IMG/VR virus record: IMGVR_UViG_3300042503_002233
Coordinates: 1 to 60,721 of that record
Strand: one strand, 5' to 3'
DNA: 60,721 bases
Source: a virus
Position numbers and translations under genes: made by a program. How positions within the stretch are numbered: the stretch's first letter is position 1; every line of letters begins with the position of its first letter. The notes under the pieces were generated by a model. That model saw only the letters and a list, made by a program, of their open reading frames with translations, was not told where the DNA came from and searched no databases. Below are positions 39,114 through 45,135 of the stretch, in pieces.

Positions 39114-39497
39114 ATGGGCACGACAAGTCGGTTTTCAATCAGCCGCGACACACTGATTCGCCACGCATTTGAAGACAACTTTTTTGTCAAGGTGCCTGAG
39201 TTAATCGCCTTCAAAGAGATGTTTGCAAATTGCAAAGAAACGTACAAGAAAGAACTTGAACAAAAAGGTTGTACGTGCCGCATGACGACAGAGTGGGCGA
39301 AACCATGTGTGCTGCCAATGATGGAGCAAGTCGAGGCGGCTAAGAAAACAAATCACGCGCTCGTTAGAAATTTTATTCGCTGTATCGGGCGCTACAGCGA
39401 AGACGCCGATGTTGACCACGTCGGCGTCAGCATTATTTACGACAAGACATATGACATTTTTGTAGACACCGCGGCGCCAGAAGAAAAGGCTGATTAA
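39114..39497 (+). CDS. Small cysteine-containing protein after the collagen gene
   Basis: A 127-residue, mostly helical protein with Shine-Dalgarno GAGGT. It has Cys in CKETYKKELEQKGCTCRMTT and further Cys in KPCVLPMM and FIRCIGR, which could bind a metal. It is followed after one base by an Ig-like protein. It could be an assembly factor for the neighbouring fibre genes, but no family was recognised. Confidence 0.5.
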   Translation: MGTTSRFSISRDTLIRHAFEDNFFVKVPELIAFKEMFANCKETYKKELEQKGCTCRMTTEWAKPCVLPMMEQVEAAKKTNHALVRNFIRCIGRYSEDADVDHVGVSIIYDKTYDIFVDTAAPEEKAD

Positions 39498-39498
39498 G

Positions 39499-40341
39499 AT
39501 GCCAACATTTAGCCCAACGTACTCAAAACTTTTTCACGGCAACCGGCCATTTGTATTAGCCAACGGAAAAGATGCGGCTGCCGTCAAAATCAGATTGCGA
39601 GACGCAGATAACAATCCGATTGCCGCGAGGCAGGTCGAGCTAGTCGCGGACGGGCAAAATGTCATCGTCAGCCAGCCCGCGCTAACACAGCCTGACGGCA
39701 CAACGATCGGATACATCGTCGCGACAACACCGGGCGTCGTGTCTATACGGGCGCGCACGCTTGTATCAAATATGGGCACGATGATCGACGAACGCGAACT
39801 ATCGTCGCCTGAAGCGCTACAAAAGCTGATGAACTCCACCGCGGGAGCGGAGTGGTTTGACGAGCCGATTACTGTCACCTTCTTTTCCCGCGATATCGAA
39901 CCAAGTTTACCGATCGAGGCGACGCCGAGAAACATTCGACTGGAGTGGGCGGTCAGCCGGTACGACATTAACGACATTGACGGCATCCGCGTGCGCATAA
40001 CAGCGACACAAGCCAACAACATGCCGACAAAAATCTTTGCGTACCAAATGCTGCCAGTAAGACCGGGCGGCACGCAACAGGTCGCGACATTTGACCACGT
40101 GTGTTCGTCGGTGGATTTAGAAGAGTACCCAGAAGATCAGGCGCTTCCTAACAGTCGGCCCGCGTGGTTTCGTTTAAACTACGTGGACGTCATGGTGCGC
40201 TCGCGAGATGAGACTCGTGAATTTATCAACAGCGTGCTTGAAGACGTACAACTGCTGAAAAACACACTGGACATCACTGACGATTTACTCCCCGGCGGCA
40301 ACGCATGGATTGGTACGCCGCCGGAAATAACTATTCCATAA
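39499..40341 (+). CDS. Ig-like (Big_1 type) domain protein
   Basis: The first 90 residues follow the pattern of bacterial Ig-like group 1 domains from intimin and invasin (AAVKIRLRDADNNPIAARQV, then PDGTTIGYIVATTPGVVSIR). The second half is a different beta-rich region (ITVTFFSRDIEPSLP). The C-terminus has a helical segment. Ig-like domains on virions are thought to aid weak carbohydrate binding on cell surfaces. It probably decorates the tail or fibres. 280 residues. Confidence 0.65.
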   Translation: MPTFSPTYSKLFHGNRPFVLANGKDAAAVKIRLRDADNNPIAARQVELVADGQNVIVSQPALTQPDGTTIGYIVATTPGVVSIRARTLVSNMGTMIDERELSSPEALQKLMNSTAGAEWFDEPITVTFFSRDIEPSLPIEATPRNIRLEWAVSRYDINDIDGIRVRITATQANNMPTKIFAYQMLPVRPGGTQQVATFDHVCSSVDLEEYPEDQALPNSRPAWFRLNYVDVMVRSRDETREFINSVLEDVQLLKNTLDITDDLLPGGNAWIGTPPEITIP

Positions 40342-40356
40342 TGCACGGAGGCGGAT

Positions 40357-40659
40357 ATGGCATCTATTGTTGTTGTCGATGACGGCACAATTGCGTCGCT
40401 TGTCATGAACAATTCGATCTCAAACTCTATTCCGTGCCTGACCAATAAGCGCGGTTTGCTTGGAAGCGTGTCAAACGGTTGCGGTTCTTGTATGCGCAAA
40501 CGCCAGCAAAAGGTGCGCGAAGAGTACGCAAAAATTAAGTCGTGCTTGGCTGCGCTGAGCCCGGAAAAAAAGGAAGAACTGAAGAAGCACTTAAACGCCG
40601 AAAAAATTCGTGTCGTGTTCACGAACAACGGCGGGCAAACAGTTCAAATGACTTTTTAA
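40357..40659 (+). CDS. Small cysteine-rich protein
   Basis: A 100-residue protein behind a strong GGAGG. It contains a CGSC motif with a preceding Cys (IPCLTNKRGLLGSVSNGCGS) and a later Cys, suggesting a small zinc site, then a charged helix (LSPEKKEELKKHLNAEKIRV) and a final beta hairpin. Function unknown. It closes the adhesin operon, and an 87-base gap follows. Confidence 0.5.
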   Translation: MASIVVVDDGTIASLVMNNSISNSIPCLTNKRGLLGSVSNGCGSCMRKRQQKVREEYAKIKSCLAALSPEKKEELKKHLNAEKIRVVFTNNGGQTVQMTF

Positions 40660-40746
40660 GCCCAGCTAAATTCTGACCAAAATCGCGGCATATTAAGTAC
40701 GCCCCCAATTGTTATCCGGGAGCGCACTTTAACCACGAGGTGTCAG

Positions 40747-41115
40747 ATGCAGTCTGAAACGAAGAAGGCGATCCTCCTCCGGGCCGCCGCGTCGCCATCG
40801 TTCGCGGTGGTCCCTGAGCACGCGATCAAGATGTTCGACCGCGTGATCGAGCAGACGTCTGCAGAAGCGATCGCCACCCACCCGGATGACAAGTGGGGGC
40901 AGATCGAGTTCTGGAAAGAAGCGATCCTCGATCGCGTCCTTCCTCGGCTCCGGGGCATCATCGCTGTGTACTACCACGAGTACATCGCGAGCCTGATGCG
41001 GGGCGACGGCAACGTCGAAACGGACCCGTACGGGTTCGACGATGTGCCGCCGTACGGCGGCGAAGCGCGCGCCCAGCGCGACGCTTACATGGCGTGTACC
41101 GCTTCGCTCGCATAA
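40747..41115 (+). CDS. Small protein with highly biased codons
   Basis: A 122-residue protein behind GAGGTG. Its C-terminal half (EFWKEAILDRVLPRLRGIIA, VYYHEYIASLMRGD) aligns with the C-terminus of the gene at 41234, so the two look like distant paralogues. Codons are strikingly C/G-ending with AAG for Lys, like the sheath and tube genes and unlike its paralogue, suggesting high expression. The preceding gap (40660-40746) has an AT-rich patch but no convincing promoter. Function unknown. Confidence 0.55.
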   Translation: MQSETKKAILLRAAASPSFAVVPEHAIKMFDRVIEQTSAEAIATHPDDKWGQIEFWKEAILDRVLPRLRGIIAVYYHEYIASLMRGDGNVETDPYGFDDVPPYGGEARAQRDAYMACTASLA

Positions 41116-41127
41116 GCGGGCGGGGCT

Positions 41128-41189
41128 GCGGCTATTCAGCCGAAACACTTACCCCTACATAGGGTATTTGTTTCAGGCTGAATAGCCGC
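41128..41189 (+). terminator. Long three-part hairpin between two paralogous genes
   Basis: GCGGCTATTCAGCC (41128-41141) pairs perfectly with GGCTGAATAGCCGC (41176-41189). Inside, GAAACA pairs with TGTTTC, and ACCC with GGGT. In total about 24 pairs form one rod-like structure. It is followed by GCGGTTTTGCT, a short T-run, so it could be a terminator; the length and inner order also suit a structured or processed RNA. Confidence 0.65.
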
Positions 41190-41233
41190 GCGGTTTTGCT
41201 ATCGGACTTTTCCTTAGCTATTAGAAAACAGCA

Positions 41234-41707
41234 ATGGCCAAAATCAAAAGAACCCTAGACATCAAAAAGCCAGACAAAACTCCGCCCTTTGTAATGGCCG
41301 AACCAAATGACGACGCGGCAGCTTTTGGCTGGTCACTCGATAAACTGCGTTACCCGTCAAAGGATTCAAAGAAAGGCGACGTATGGCCCGGGCCGTCTGT
41401 TTTTGAAATCGAAGAGGGAGTCGAGCTTCGGAACGCTTACGGCTTCGATATCAACTTCATCAACGCGAAGTTTGTCCAAGTGCTGCTGGATAACAGCGCG
41501 AAAGTAAGAGCCGCCGCTGAAAAATGCGCCGCGGCAAAATACAGCGAAGAAGCCCGCGCTGATCTTAAGCGCATCATCATGGCTGAATTCAGAGACACAG
41601 TGCTCCCCGAGATTCTTGCGCGATTCAAAAAAATCTCCGGGCTGGTGGCAGATTTTTATGCCGCCAGAATAGCGCACTTAATGACGTACGGCGTAGAAGA
41701 GGACTAG
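41234..41707 (+). CDS. Small protein, paralogue of the 40747 gene
   Basis: A 157-residue protein, Lys-rich at the N-terminus. The C-terminal helix pair (EFRDTVLPEILARFKKISGL, FYAARIAHLMTYG) matches that of the 40747 product in spacing and hydrophobic pattern. Its stop codon TAG overlaps the stop codon of the opposite-strand gene within the palindrome CTAG (41704-41707). Function unknown. Confidence 0.5.
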   Translation: MAKIKRTLDIKKPDKTPPFVMAEPNDDAAAFGWSLDKLRYPSKDSKKGDVWPGPSVFEIEEGVELRNAYGFDINFINAKFVQVLLDNSAKVRAAAEKCAAAKYSEEARADLKRIIMAEFRDTVLPEILARFKKISGLVADFYAARIAHLMTYGVEED

Positions 41708-41979
41708 ATCGACGCCAGCACAATGAAGTCGCGGCGGTAGCCGGCGATCGGCCCGCGCTTGCCCATCAGCAGTTCGTCGTCTGTCTTGCCGTCGGCGTCA
41801 ACGGGGTACGGACCGCCCATGTTGGATACGCCGGGCTTGTTGAACCCAAGCTCTGCTGCTTTTTTCACGACAAGGTGCGCGGTAGACGCGTCCAGCAGTT
41901 CTTCGATATTATTGCCGGCGACAACGAAATCGGCCCGGTTGATGGTAACCTTCGAAAGCTCGTCAAGGATAGAAATCAT
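41704..41979 (-). CDS. Small left-facing protein with shared start and stop palindromes
   Basis: A 91-residue protein with ATG at 41979 and Shine-Dalgarno GGAG on the minus strand at the proper distance. The sequence looks protein-like (VVAGNNIEELLDASTAHLVV, GFNKPGVSNMGGPYPVDADG). It is the only left-facing gene here, inserted between right-facing genes with no spare base: stops overlap in CTAG, starts overlap in CATG. Longer upstream starts would run antisense through the next gene and are less likely. Function unknown; the GPYPVDADGK stretch could be a binding loop. Confidence 0.6.
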   Translation of the reverse strand: MISILDELSKVTINRADFVVAGNNIEELLDASTAHLVVKKAAELGFNKPGVSNMGGPYPVDADGKTDDELLMGKRGPIAGYRRDFIVLASI

Positions 41980-42577
41980 GGAAATCTCCGCTGAGGGGAA
42001 AAAGCTGACGTTTGGTATGGTAACCCGTGCGTTGAAATTGAGCAAGTTGCAAATCAGGGCTCTTTTTCTAACGGTTTTACGGGAGCCCATGCCGGCAGAA
42101 GACGAGTCACTTAACGACAAGTTTCTCGTGACGCTCGTTTTTGCAGAACTGCTGGAGAAGATAGCCTTCCTGCTGCCCGAGCAACGCACCGCGATTATGA
42201 CAGAAATATGGATCGCCCTTTTTAACACACCGGCTTTTGAAACGCAGTTTAATCAGATTGTGTTCATCGACAGTCAGGTCACAACATGGACCGGTGCGAC
42301 GGGTTTTTTAGACCTGCAAACAGGCGAATGGATTTCTGAGCTACCGCATCCGGCTATGGAGACAATCGGTTACAATTTAAACGAACTGTACCGTCGCGAA
42401 AAATTGCGTATTGAGAAAAGGAGCGGGTTTCATGTCAAAAAACATAATGCAGGAGGCGTGGACGAGCCGGGAGACATTCGCCTCAGTCTTGCTGACGATG
42501 TTCATCGACCGCTTCGGCTTGGAGGCCCTGACGTGGGACCCGACGACGATCTCGATGGAAGTCGAGGAGGAATTTGA
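41978..42577 (+). CDS. Unknown helical protein divergent from the 41704 gene
   Basis: ATG 41978 has Shine-Dalgarno AAGGA (within CAAGGAT, 41964-41970) and shares the CATG palindrome with the opposite-strand start. The first about 150 residues look genuine (LKLSKLQIRALFLTVLREPM, LLEKIAFLLPEQRTAIMTEI). The last 48 residues overlap the next gene for 146 bases and look low-quality, so the authentic protein may end earlier through a frameshift, natural or from sequencing. Function unknown. Confidence 0.5.
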   Translation: MEISAEGKKLTFGMVTRALKLSKLQIRALFLTVLREPMPAEDESLNDKFLVTLVFAELLEKIAFLLPEQRTAIMTEIWIALFNTPAFETQFNQIVFIDSQVTTWTGATGFLDLQTGEWISELPHPAMETIGYNLNELYRREKLRIEKRSGFHVKKHNAGGVDEPGDIRLSLADDVHRPLRLGGPDVGPDDDLDGSRGGI

Positions 42578-43103
42578 CGTCGACCTGCCGCAACTAGCGC
42601 TCGACAAATTGATGGTGTCGATTCAATTGCTCACCACAAATCGGTTCTACAAGAGCCTCCCTGATTTCATTTCATTCTGCAACGTACTGTCCGGCGACCC
42701 CTACCGGCCAGACATGTGGGACCCCGCAGACGCCGAAGAGGTCGCGTGGGGCGTCACAGAAGCGCTCCTCGTCGAACCGCCCGAAGATCAAGACCCAGAA
42801 CCATTTACGGACGAAATTCGAGCCTACATCGGCGCCGTGCTAGACTCAGAAGGGCTGGTTAATCCGCCTGACATTTTGCGGATAGCCCTGCGACAAGCTA
42901 GAGTGTCCCCGTCGATCGGAGATTTTTCTGACGATCCTATGATGTTCAACGCCGTATATGATCTAGAAGAAGGCAAACGGCAAGACATCGAACAGTCTAT
43001 TCGCCTCAAAACAAAACTGCTTGTGGCGCAACTCCGCGCCCTAAATCTCAAAAACGGCTCTGCAGAACAAGTGGCGCAGATGCTTGAAGCCGCTGCAGGC
43101 TGA
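42432..43103 (+). CDS. Unknown acidic protein upstream of csrA
   Basis: A 223-residue protein with a strong Shine-Dalgarno AAAAGGAG and ATG at 42432, lying inside the 3' part of the previous frame. It is acidic and mostly helical (VSIQLLTTNRFYKSLPDFIS, then a helix ending NLKNGSAEQVAQMLEAA). Its upstream frame is open back to 42381, so a +1 shift from the previous gene could also produce a fusion. It lies 11 bases before csrA and is probably co-transcribed with it. Function unknown. Confidence 0.5.
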   Translation: MSKNIMQEAWTSRETFASVLLTMFIDRFGLEALTWDPTTISMEVEEEFDVDLPQLALDKLMVSIQLLTTNRFYKSLPDFISFCNVLSGDPYRPDMWDPADAEEVAWGVTEALLVEPPEDQDPEPFTDEIRAYIGAVLDSEGLVNPPDILRIALRQARVSPSIGDFSDDPMMFNAVYDLEEGKRQDIEQSIRLKTKLLVAQLRALNLKNGSAEQVAQMLEAAAG

Positions 43104-43114
43104 AGGGCAACAAC

Positions 43115-43339
43115 GTGTTAGTGCTCTCGCGTAAAAAAGACGAAGACATCCTCATTCAAACACCAGAGGGTCGCGTCGTGACGATTCGTGTTGTCGAAAT
43201 TGTAGGCGATAAAGTGCGCCTCGGATTCGAGGCAGAGAAATGCGTGTCGATTGTGCGCACAGAACTTATATCACCCAAAGAGGTTAAACATGGGCTGGAA
43301 CGACCGGCTAATGGAGGACCCTTACATCCCGCCCCCTGA
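43115..43339 (+). CDS. csrA: CsrA/RsmA-family translational regulator
   Basis: The 74-residue product starts with MLVLSRKKDEDILI, the CsrA N-terminus with Leu4 and Arg6, and continues with the usual beta strands (VVTIRVVEIVGDKVRLGFEA) and IVRTELI, supplying the RNA-binding Arg (Arg48 here, Arg44 in E. coli). The start is GTG with Shine-Dalgarno AAGGG. CsrA dimers bind GGA in hairpin loops of leaders and block or stabilise translation. The last 15 residues (after ISPKEV) are a proline-rich extension. It overlaps the next gene by 50 bases. A candidate decoy RNA is encoded 400 bases downstream on the other strand. Confidence 0.87.
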   Translation: MLVLSRKKDEDILIQTPEGRVVTIRVVEIVGDKVRLGFEAEKCVSIVRTELISPKEVKHGLERPANGGPLHPAP

Positions 43340-43577
43340 GTATTATCGCGCCCGCGATGAATATGAAATGTGGCTGGAGTACGTCGAAGCGCGACTAAAC
43401 GAAGAAAAAGGTTTAACGTCGCAGAATCTTGACCCCCTAACGCTAACCACACCAACTAATGGCCAAAACACAGACCAAGTCGAAAAAGAAAACCGTATCG
43501 AAGAAAAAGACCGGCAGTTTCGAATTCAGGGCGTTGAAGCCAACGCCGAAGAAAGAGCTACGGAACTCCCATTTTAA
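43290..43577 (+). CDS. Small acidic protein overlapping csrA
   Basis: A 95-residue protein with Shine-Dalgarno AAGAGG within csrA and ATG 43290. The first 45 residues look genuine (YIPPPEYYRARDEYEMWLEY). The rest is highly charged and overlaps the next gene for 119 bases. It is probably co-translated with csrA. Function unknown. Confidence 0.45.
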   Translation: MGWNDRLMEDPYIPPPEYYRARDEYEMWLEYVEARLNEEKGLTSQNLDPLTLTTPTNGQNTDQVEKENRIEEKDRQFRIQGVEANAEERATELPF

Positions 43578-43731
43578 AGAACTTTACACGGCGCTTGACC
43601 TGCTCGACGCCGTGGCGACAAGCGATAACATGGACGACTTACCGACTGGAGAGCTAGCGTTTTACGCCAGCACGCTCAACCATATGGCGATTGCTCTAAA
43701 GTTCCGGCTTGACGATTTGACCGGCAAGTAA
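43459..43731 (+). CDS. Small basic protein at the end of the csrA operon
   Basis: A 90-residue protein with a Lys/Thr-rich N-terminus (MAKTQTKSKKKTVSKKKTGS) that could bind nucleic acid, and a C-terminal helical part (FKELYTALDLLDAVATSDNM, LAFYASTLNHMAIALKFRLD). The Shine-Dalgarno is poor and it overlaps the upstream frame by 119 bases, so one of the pair may be untranslated there. Its stop abuts the A-run of the opposite-strand terminator. Confidence 0.45.
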   Translation: MAKTQTKSKKKTVSKKKTGSFEFRALKPTPKKELRNSHFKELYTALDLLDAVATSDNMDDLPTGELAFYASTLNHMAIALKFRLDDLTGK

Positions 43732-43760
43732 AAAAAAAACACCCGGCATCATGCCGGGTG
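43731..43760 (-). terminator. Intrinsic terminator of the candidate small RNA
   Basis: On the minus strand CACCCGGCA and TGCCGGGTG form a nine-pair GC-rich stem with a three-base loop, followed at once by nine to ten Ts. It is a textbook rho-independent terminator for leftward transcription and stands about 130 bases beyond another leftward terminator. Confidence 0.85.
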
Positions 43761-43853
43761 CCGCAATCCAATCCTTGGGTTGCTAAATGCTGTCCTTGCA
43801 ATTTACTTGGCTGGCGACCCGACCATATGCCGTCGCCGCCGTTCCTTGCCGCG
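43731..43853 (-). ncRNA. Candidate CsrB/RsmZ-like decoy small RNA
   Basis: Between two leftward terminators lies a roughly 123-nt region with its own promoter. On the minus strand it holds three CAAGGA motifs (complements of TCCTTG at 43843-43848, 43793-43798 and 43772-43777) and a fourth GGA (43767-43769). One CAAGGA sits in the loop of a stem GCAACCC/GGATTGC, another in a loop closed by TTGC/GCAA, and a GGCGAC/GTCGCC stem lies between. Multiple looped GGA motifs, a short length and a strong terminator are the marks of RNAs that titrate CsrA, and csrA is 400 bases away. No convincing protein is encoded. It could instead be an untranslated remnant. Confidence 0.5.
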
Positions 43854-43859
43854 CGGAAT

Positions 43860-43887
43860 AATGTACTGACGCGCAAAAAAGCGTCAA
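43860..43887 (-). promoter_or_regulatory. Leftward sigma-70-like promoter for the small RNA
   Basis: On the minus strand TTGACG (43887-43882) and TACATT (43865-43860) are spaced by 16 bases, giving five of six and four of six matches to consensus. It lies just after the terminator of the left-facing gene, so it would start a separate transcript near 43853. A small TGACGC/GCGTCA hairpin overlaps it. Confidence 0.5.
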
Positions 43888-43891
43888 TGCC

Positions 43892-43927
43892 AAAAAAAAA
43901 ACAGCCGACCGCAAACGCGATCGGCTG
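43892..43927 (-). terminator. Intrinsic terminator of the left-facing 392-residue gene
   Basis: On the minus strand an 11-pair stem (one T-G) starting CAGCCGA and ending TCGGCTG with a GTTT loop is followed by ten Ts, 30 bases beyond the stop codon at 43957. Confidence 0.88.
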
Positions 43928-43956
43928 CTAGGGACGACCCTGCCGGGACGCCAAAA

Positions 43957-45135
43957 CTACTCTGCTTGATTGGCCAGTTCAAACAGCTTTTCCATCGGCA
44001 GAAGACTTTCGGCCGCCTTTGTTCGCACAACTGCCGCCATCTTGTTTTCCTGCATAAGCCGATCAAGAGAAGCCGCCATTCCGCGGTCGAGTGTGGGCAC
44101 AATCGCGGCAAGCTTGTCGCGATCGAGGTACACGCCGCCGGCGCTCACCGCCTCTGCAAAGTCGTCGCCCAGCCAATTACGCACGTCGTCGAGCGCCAGT
44201 TTTTCCAGATCGGCGAGCGCGTATACGTTGCCGGTAGTCGTCTCGACATTTGACGACATAAAATCTCGGGCCACCTTCTCGGTAACGGCAAACAGCACCT
44301 CTTCAGCGCGCGGTAGCCCGCCGGCGTCATACAGCCGATAAAGATGATTGACGCGGTCAAACTCGTCGACCGCCGCGGCCAGCTTAACACGCGTTTCTTG
44401 AGCTCGCGCGTTATCCGGGTTCTGCTCCAGCGCGGTCGCCAGCTTGAGCATTTCCAGCGACGCGGGCTGGTTGCTGCGCTGCACGAGCCTAGCGCGATCG
44501 CGCAGCATCTCAGCCGCTACCTTCGTGGCGCAGGCGCCGTATCCGGCTGTCAGCGCCAGCATGTGCTCGTGCTCGGAAATGTCAGCATTATGGGCGGCCG
44601 CTTTCTGGAGAATCTTATCAGCAATTGTGTGTCGGTCCTCGAACACAAATTCGTCGCGCCACTTAGAGAAGCCGTGGGCAGCGTACTTAACCTCGGTGGC
44701 GTTTCGCATAGGCCAGTGCCGCTCTTTGACGCCATCGCCGCCGACCCAGACAATCGCAAAGTGCTCGTCGCCGAGATTGGCGGCGGCATCTTCGCCGGCG
44801 GAGGCCACTTTAGCCTCCATCTCTTGGACGGCGCCGAGAATGCCGAAAAACTTGGCCGCGGCGTGAATCCGGGTCTGAATCTCTGATGCGCTCTTTTCGT
44901 TAAACTCTGCCTGCTTGTCGGCAAAAAACAAAGCTGACAGCCAAGTTGCAGGAGCGGTATGACAAGGATAGAGTTTATTGCGCTGATCCGCGTACATGTG
45001 CCGCTGAAGTGTTTCGTCGCCATGTGTCCGCTCATGCGAGGCAGACTTTACAAAATCGGGATTGCTAAAAAGCGACAAAAGGCGGTGCGTTTCGCGACCG
45101 CTGATATCCTGTGTTTGGTCGAGCGGAGTTGTCAT
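43957..45135 (-). CDS. Unknown left-facing protein, 392 residues
   Basis: ATG is at 45135 on the minus strand with Shine-Dalgarno AGGA nine bases upstream. It overlaps the start of the right-facing primase-like gene in CATG. The product is mostly helical and Ala-rich: FADKQAEFNEKSASEIQTRI, a beta segment (EHFAIVWVGGDGVKERHWPM), then long helices. No cysteine pair beyond scattered residues and no membrane helix. It has its own terminator, so it forms a one-gene transcript. No family was recognised; virion or accessory roles are both possible. Confidence 0.65.
   Translation of the reverse strand: MTTPLDQTQDISGRETHRLLSLFSNPDFVKSASHERTHGDETLQRHMYADQRNKLYPCHTAPATWLSALFFADKQAEFNEKSASEIQTRIHAAAKFFGILGAVQEMEAKVASAGEDAAANLGDEHFAIVWVGGDGVKERHWPMRNATEVKYAAHGFSKWRDEFVFEDRHTIADKILQKAAAHNADISEHEHMLALTAGYGACATKVAAEMLRDRARLVQRSNQPASLEMLKLATALEQNPDNARAQETRVKLAAAVDEFDRVNHLYRLYDAGGLPRAEEVLFAVTEKVARDFMSSNVETTTGNVYALADLEKLALDDVRNWLGDDFAEAVSAGGVYLDRDKLAAIVPTLDRGMAASLDRLMQENKMAAVVRTKAAESLLPMEKLFELANQAE

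Noticed and set aside
40660-40746. Promoter before the 40747 gene
   Set aside because: An AT-rich TATTAA with a TTCTGA 14 bases upstream is too poor to call.
43761-43860. Possible second tRNA or short ORF between the two leftward terminators
   Set aside because: No cloverleaf can be drawn, and the only minus-strand ATG with a Shine-Dalgarno gives seven codons; a regulatory RNA fits better.
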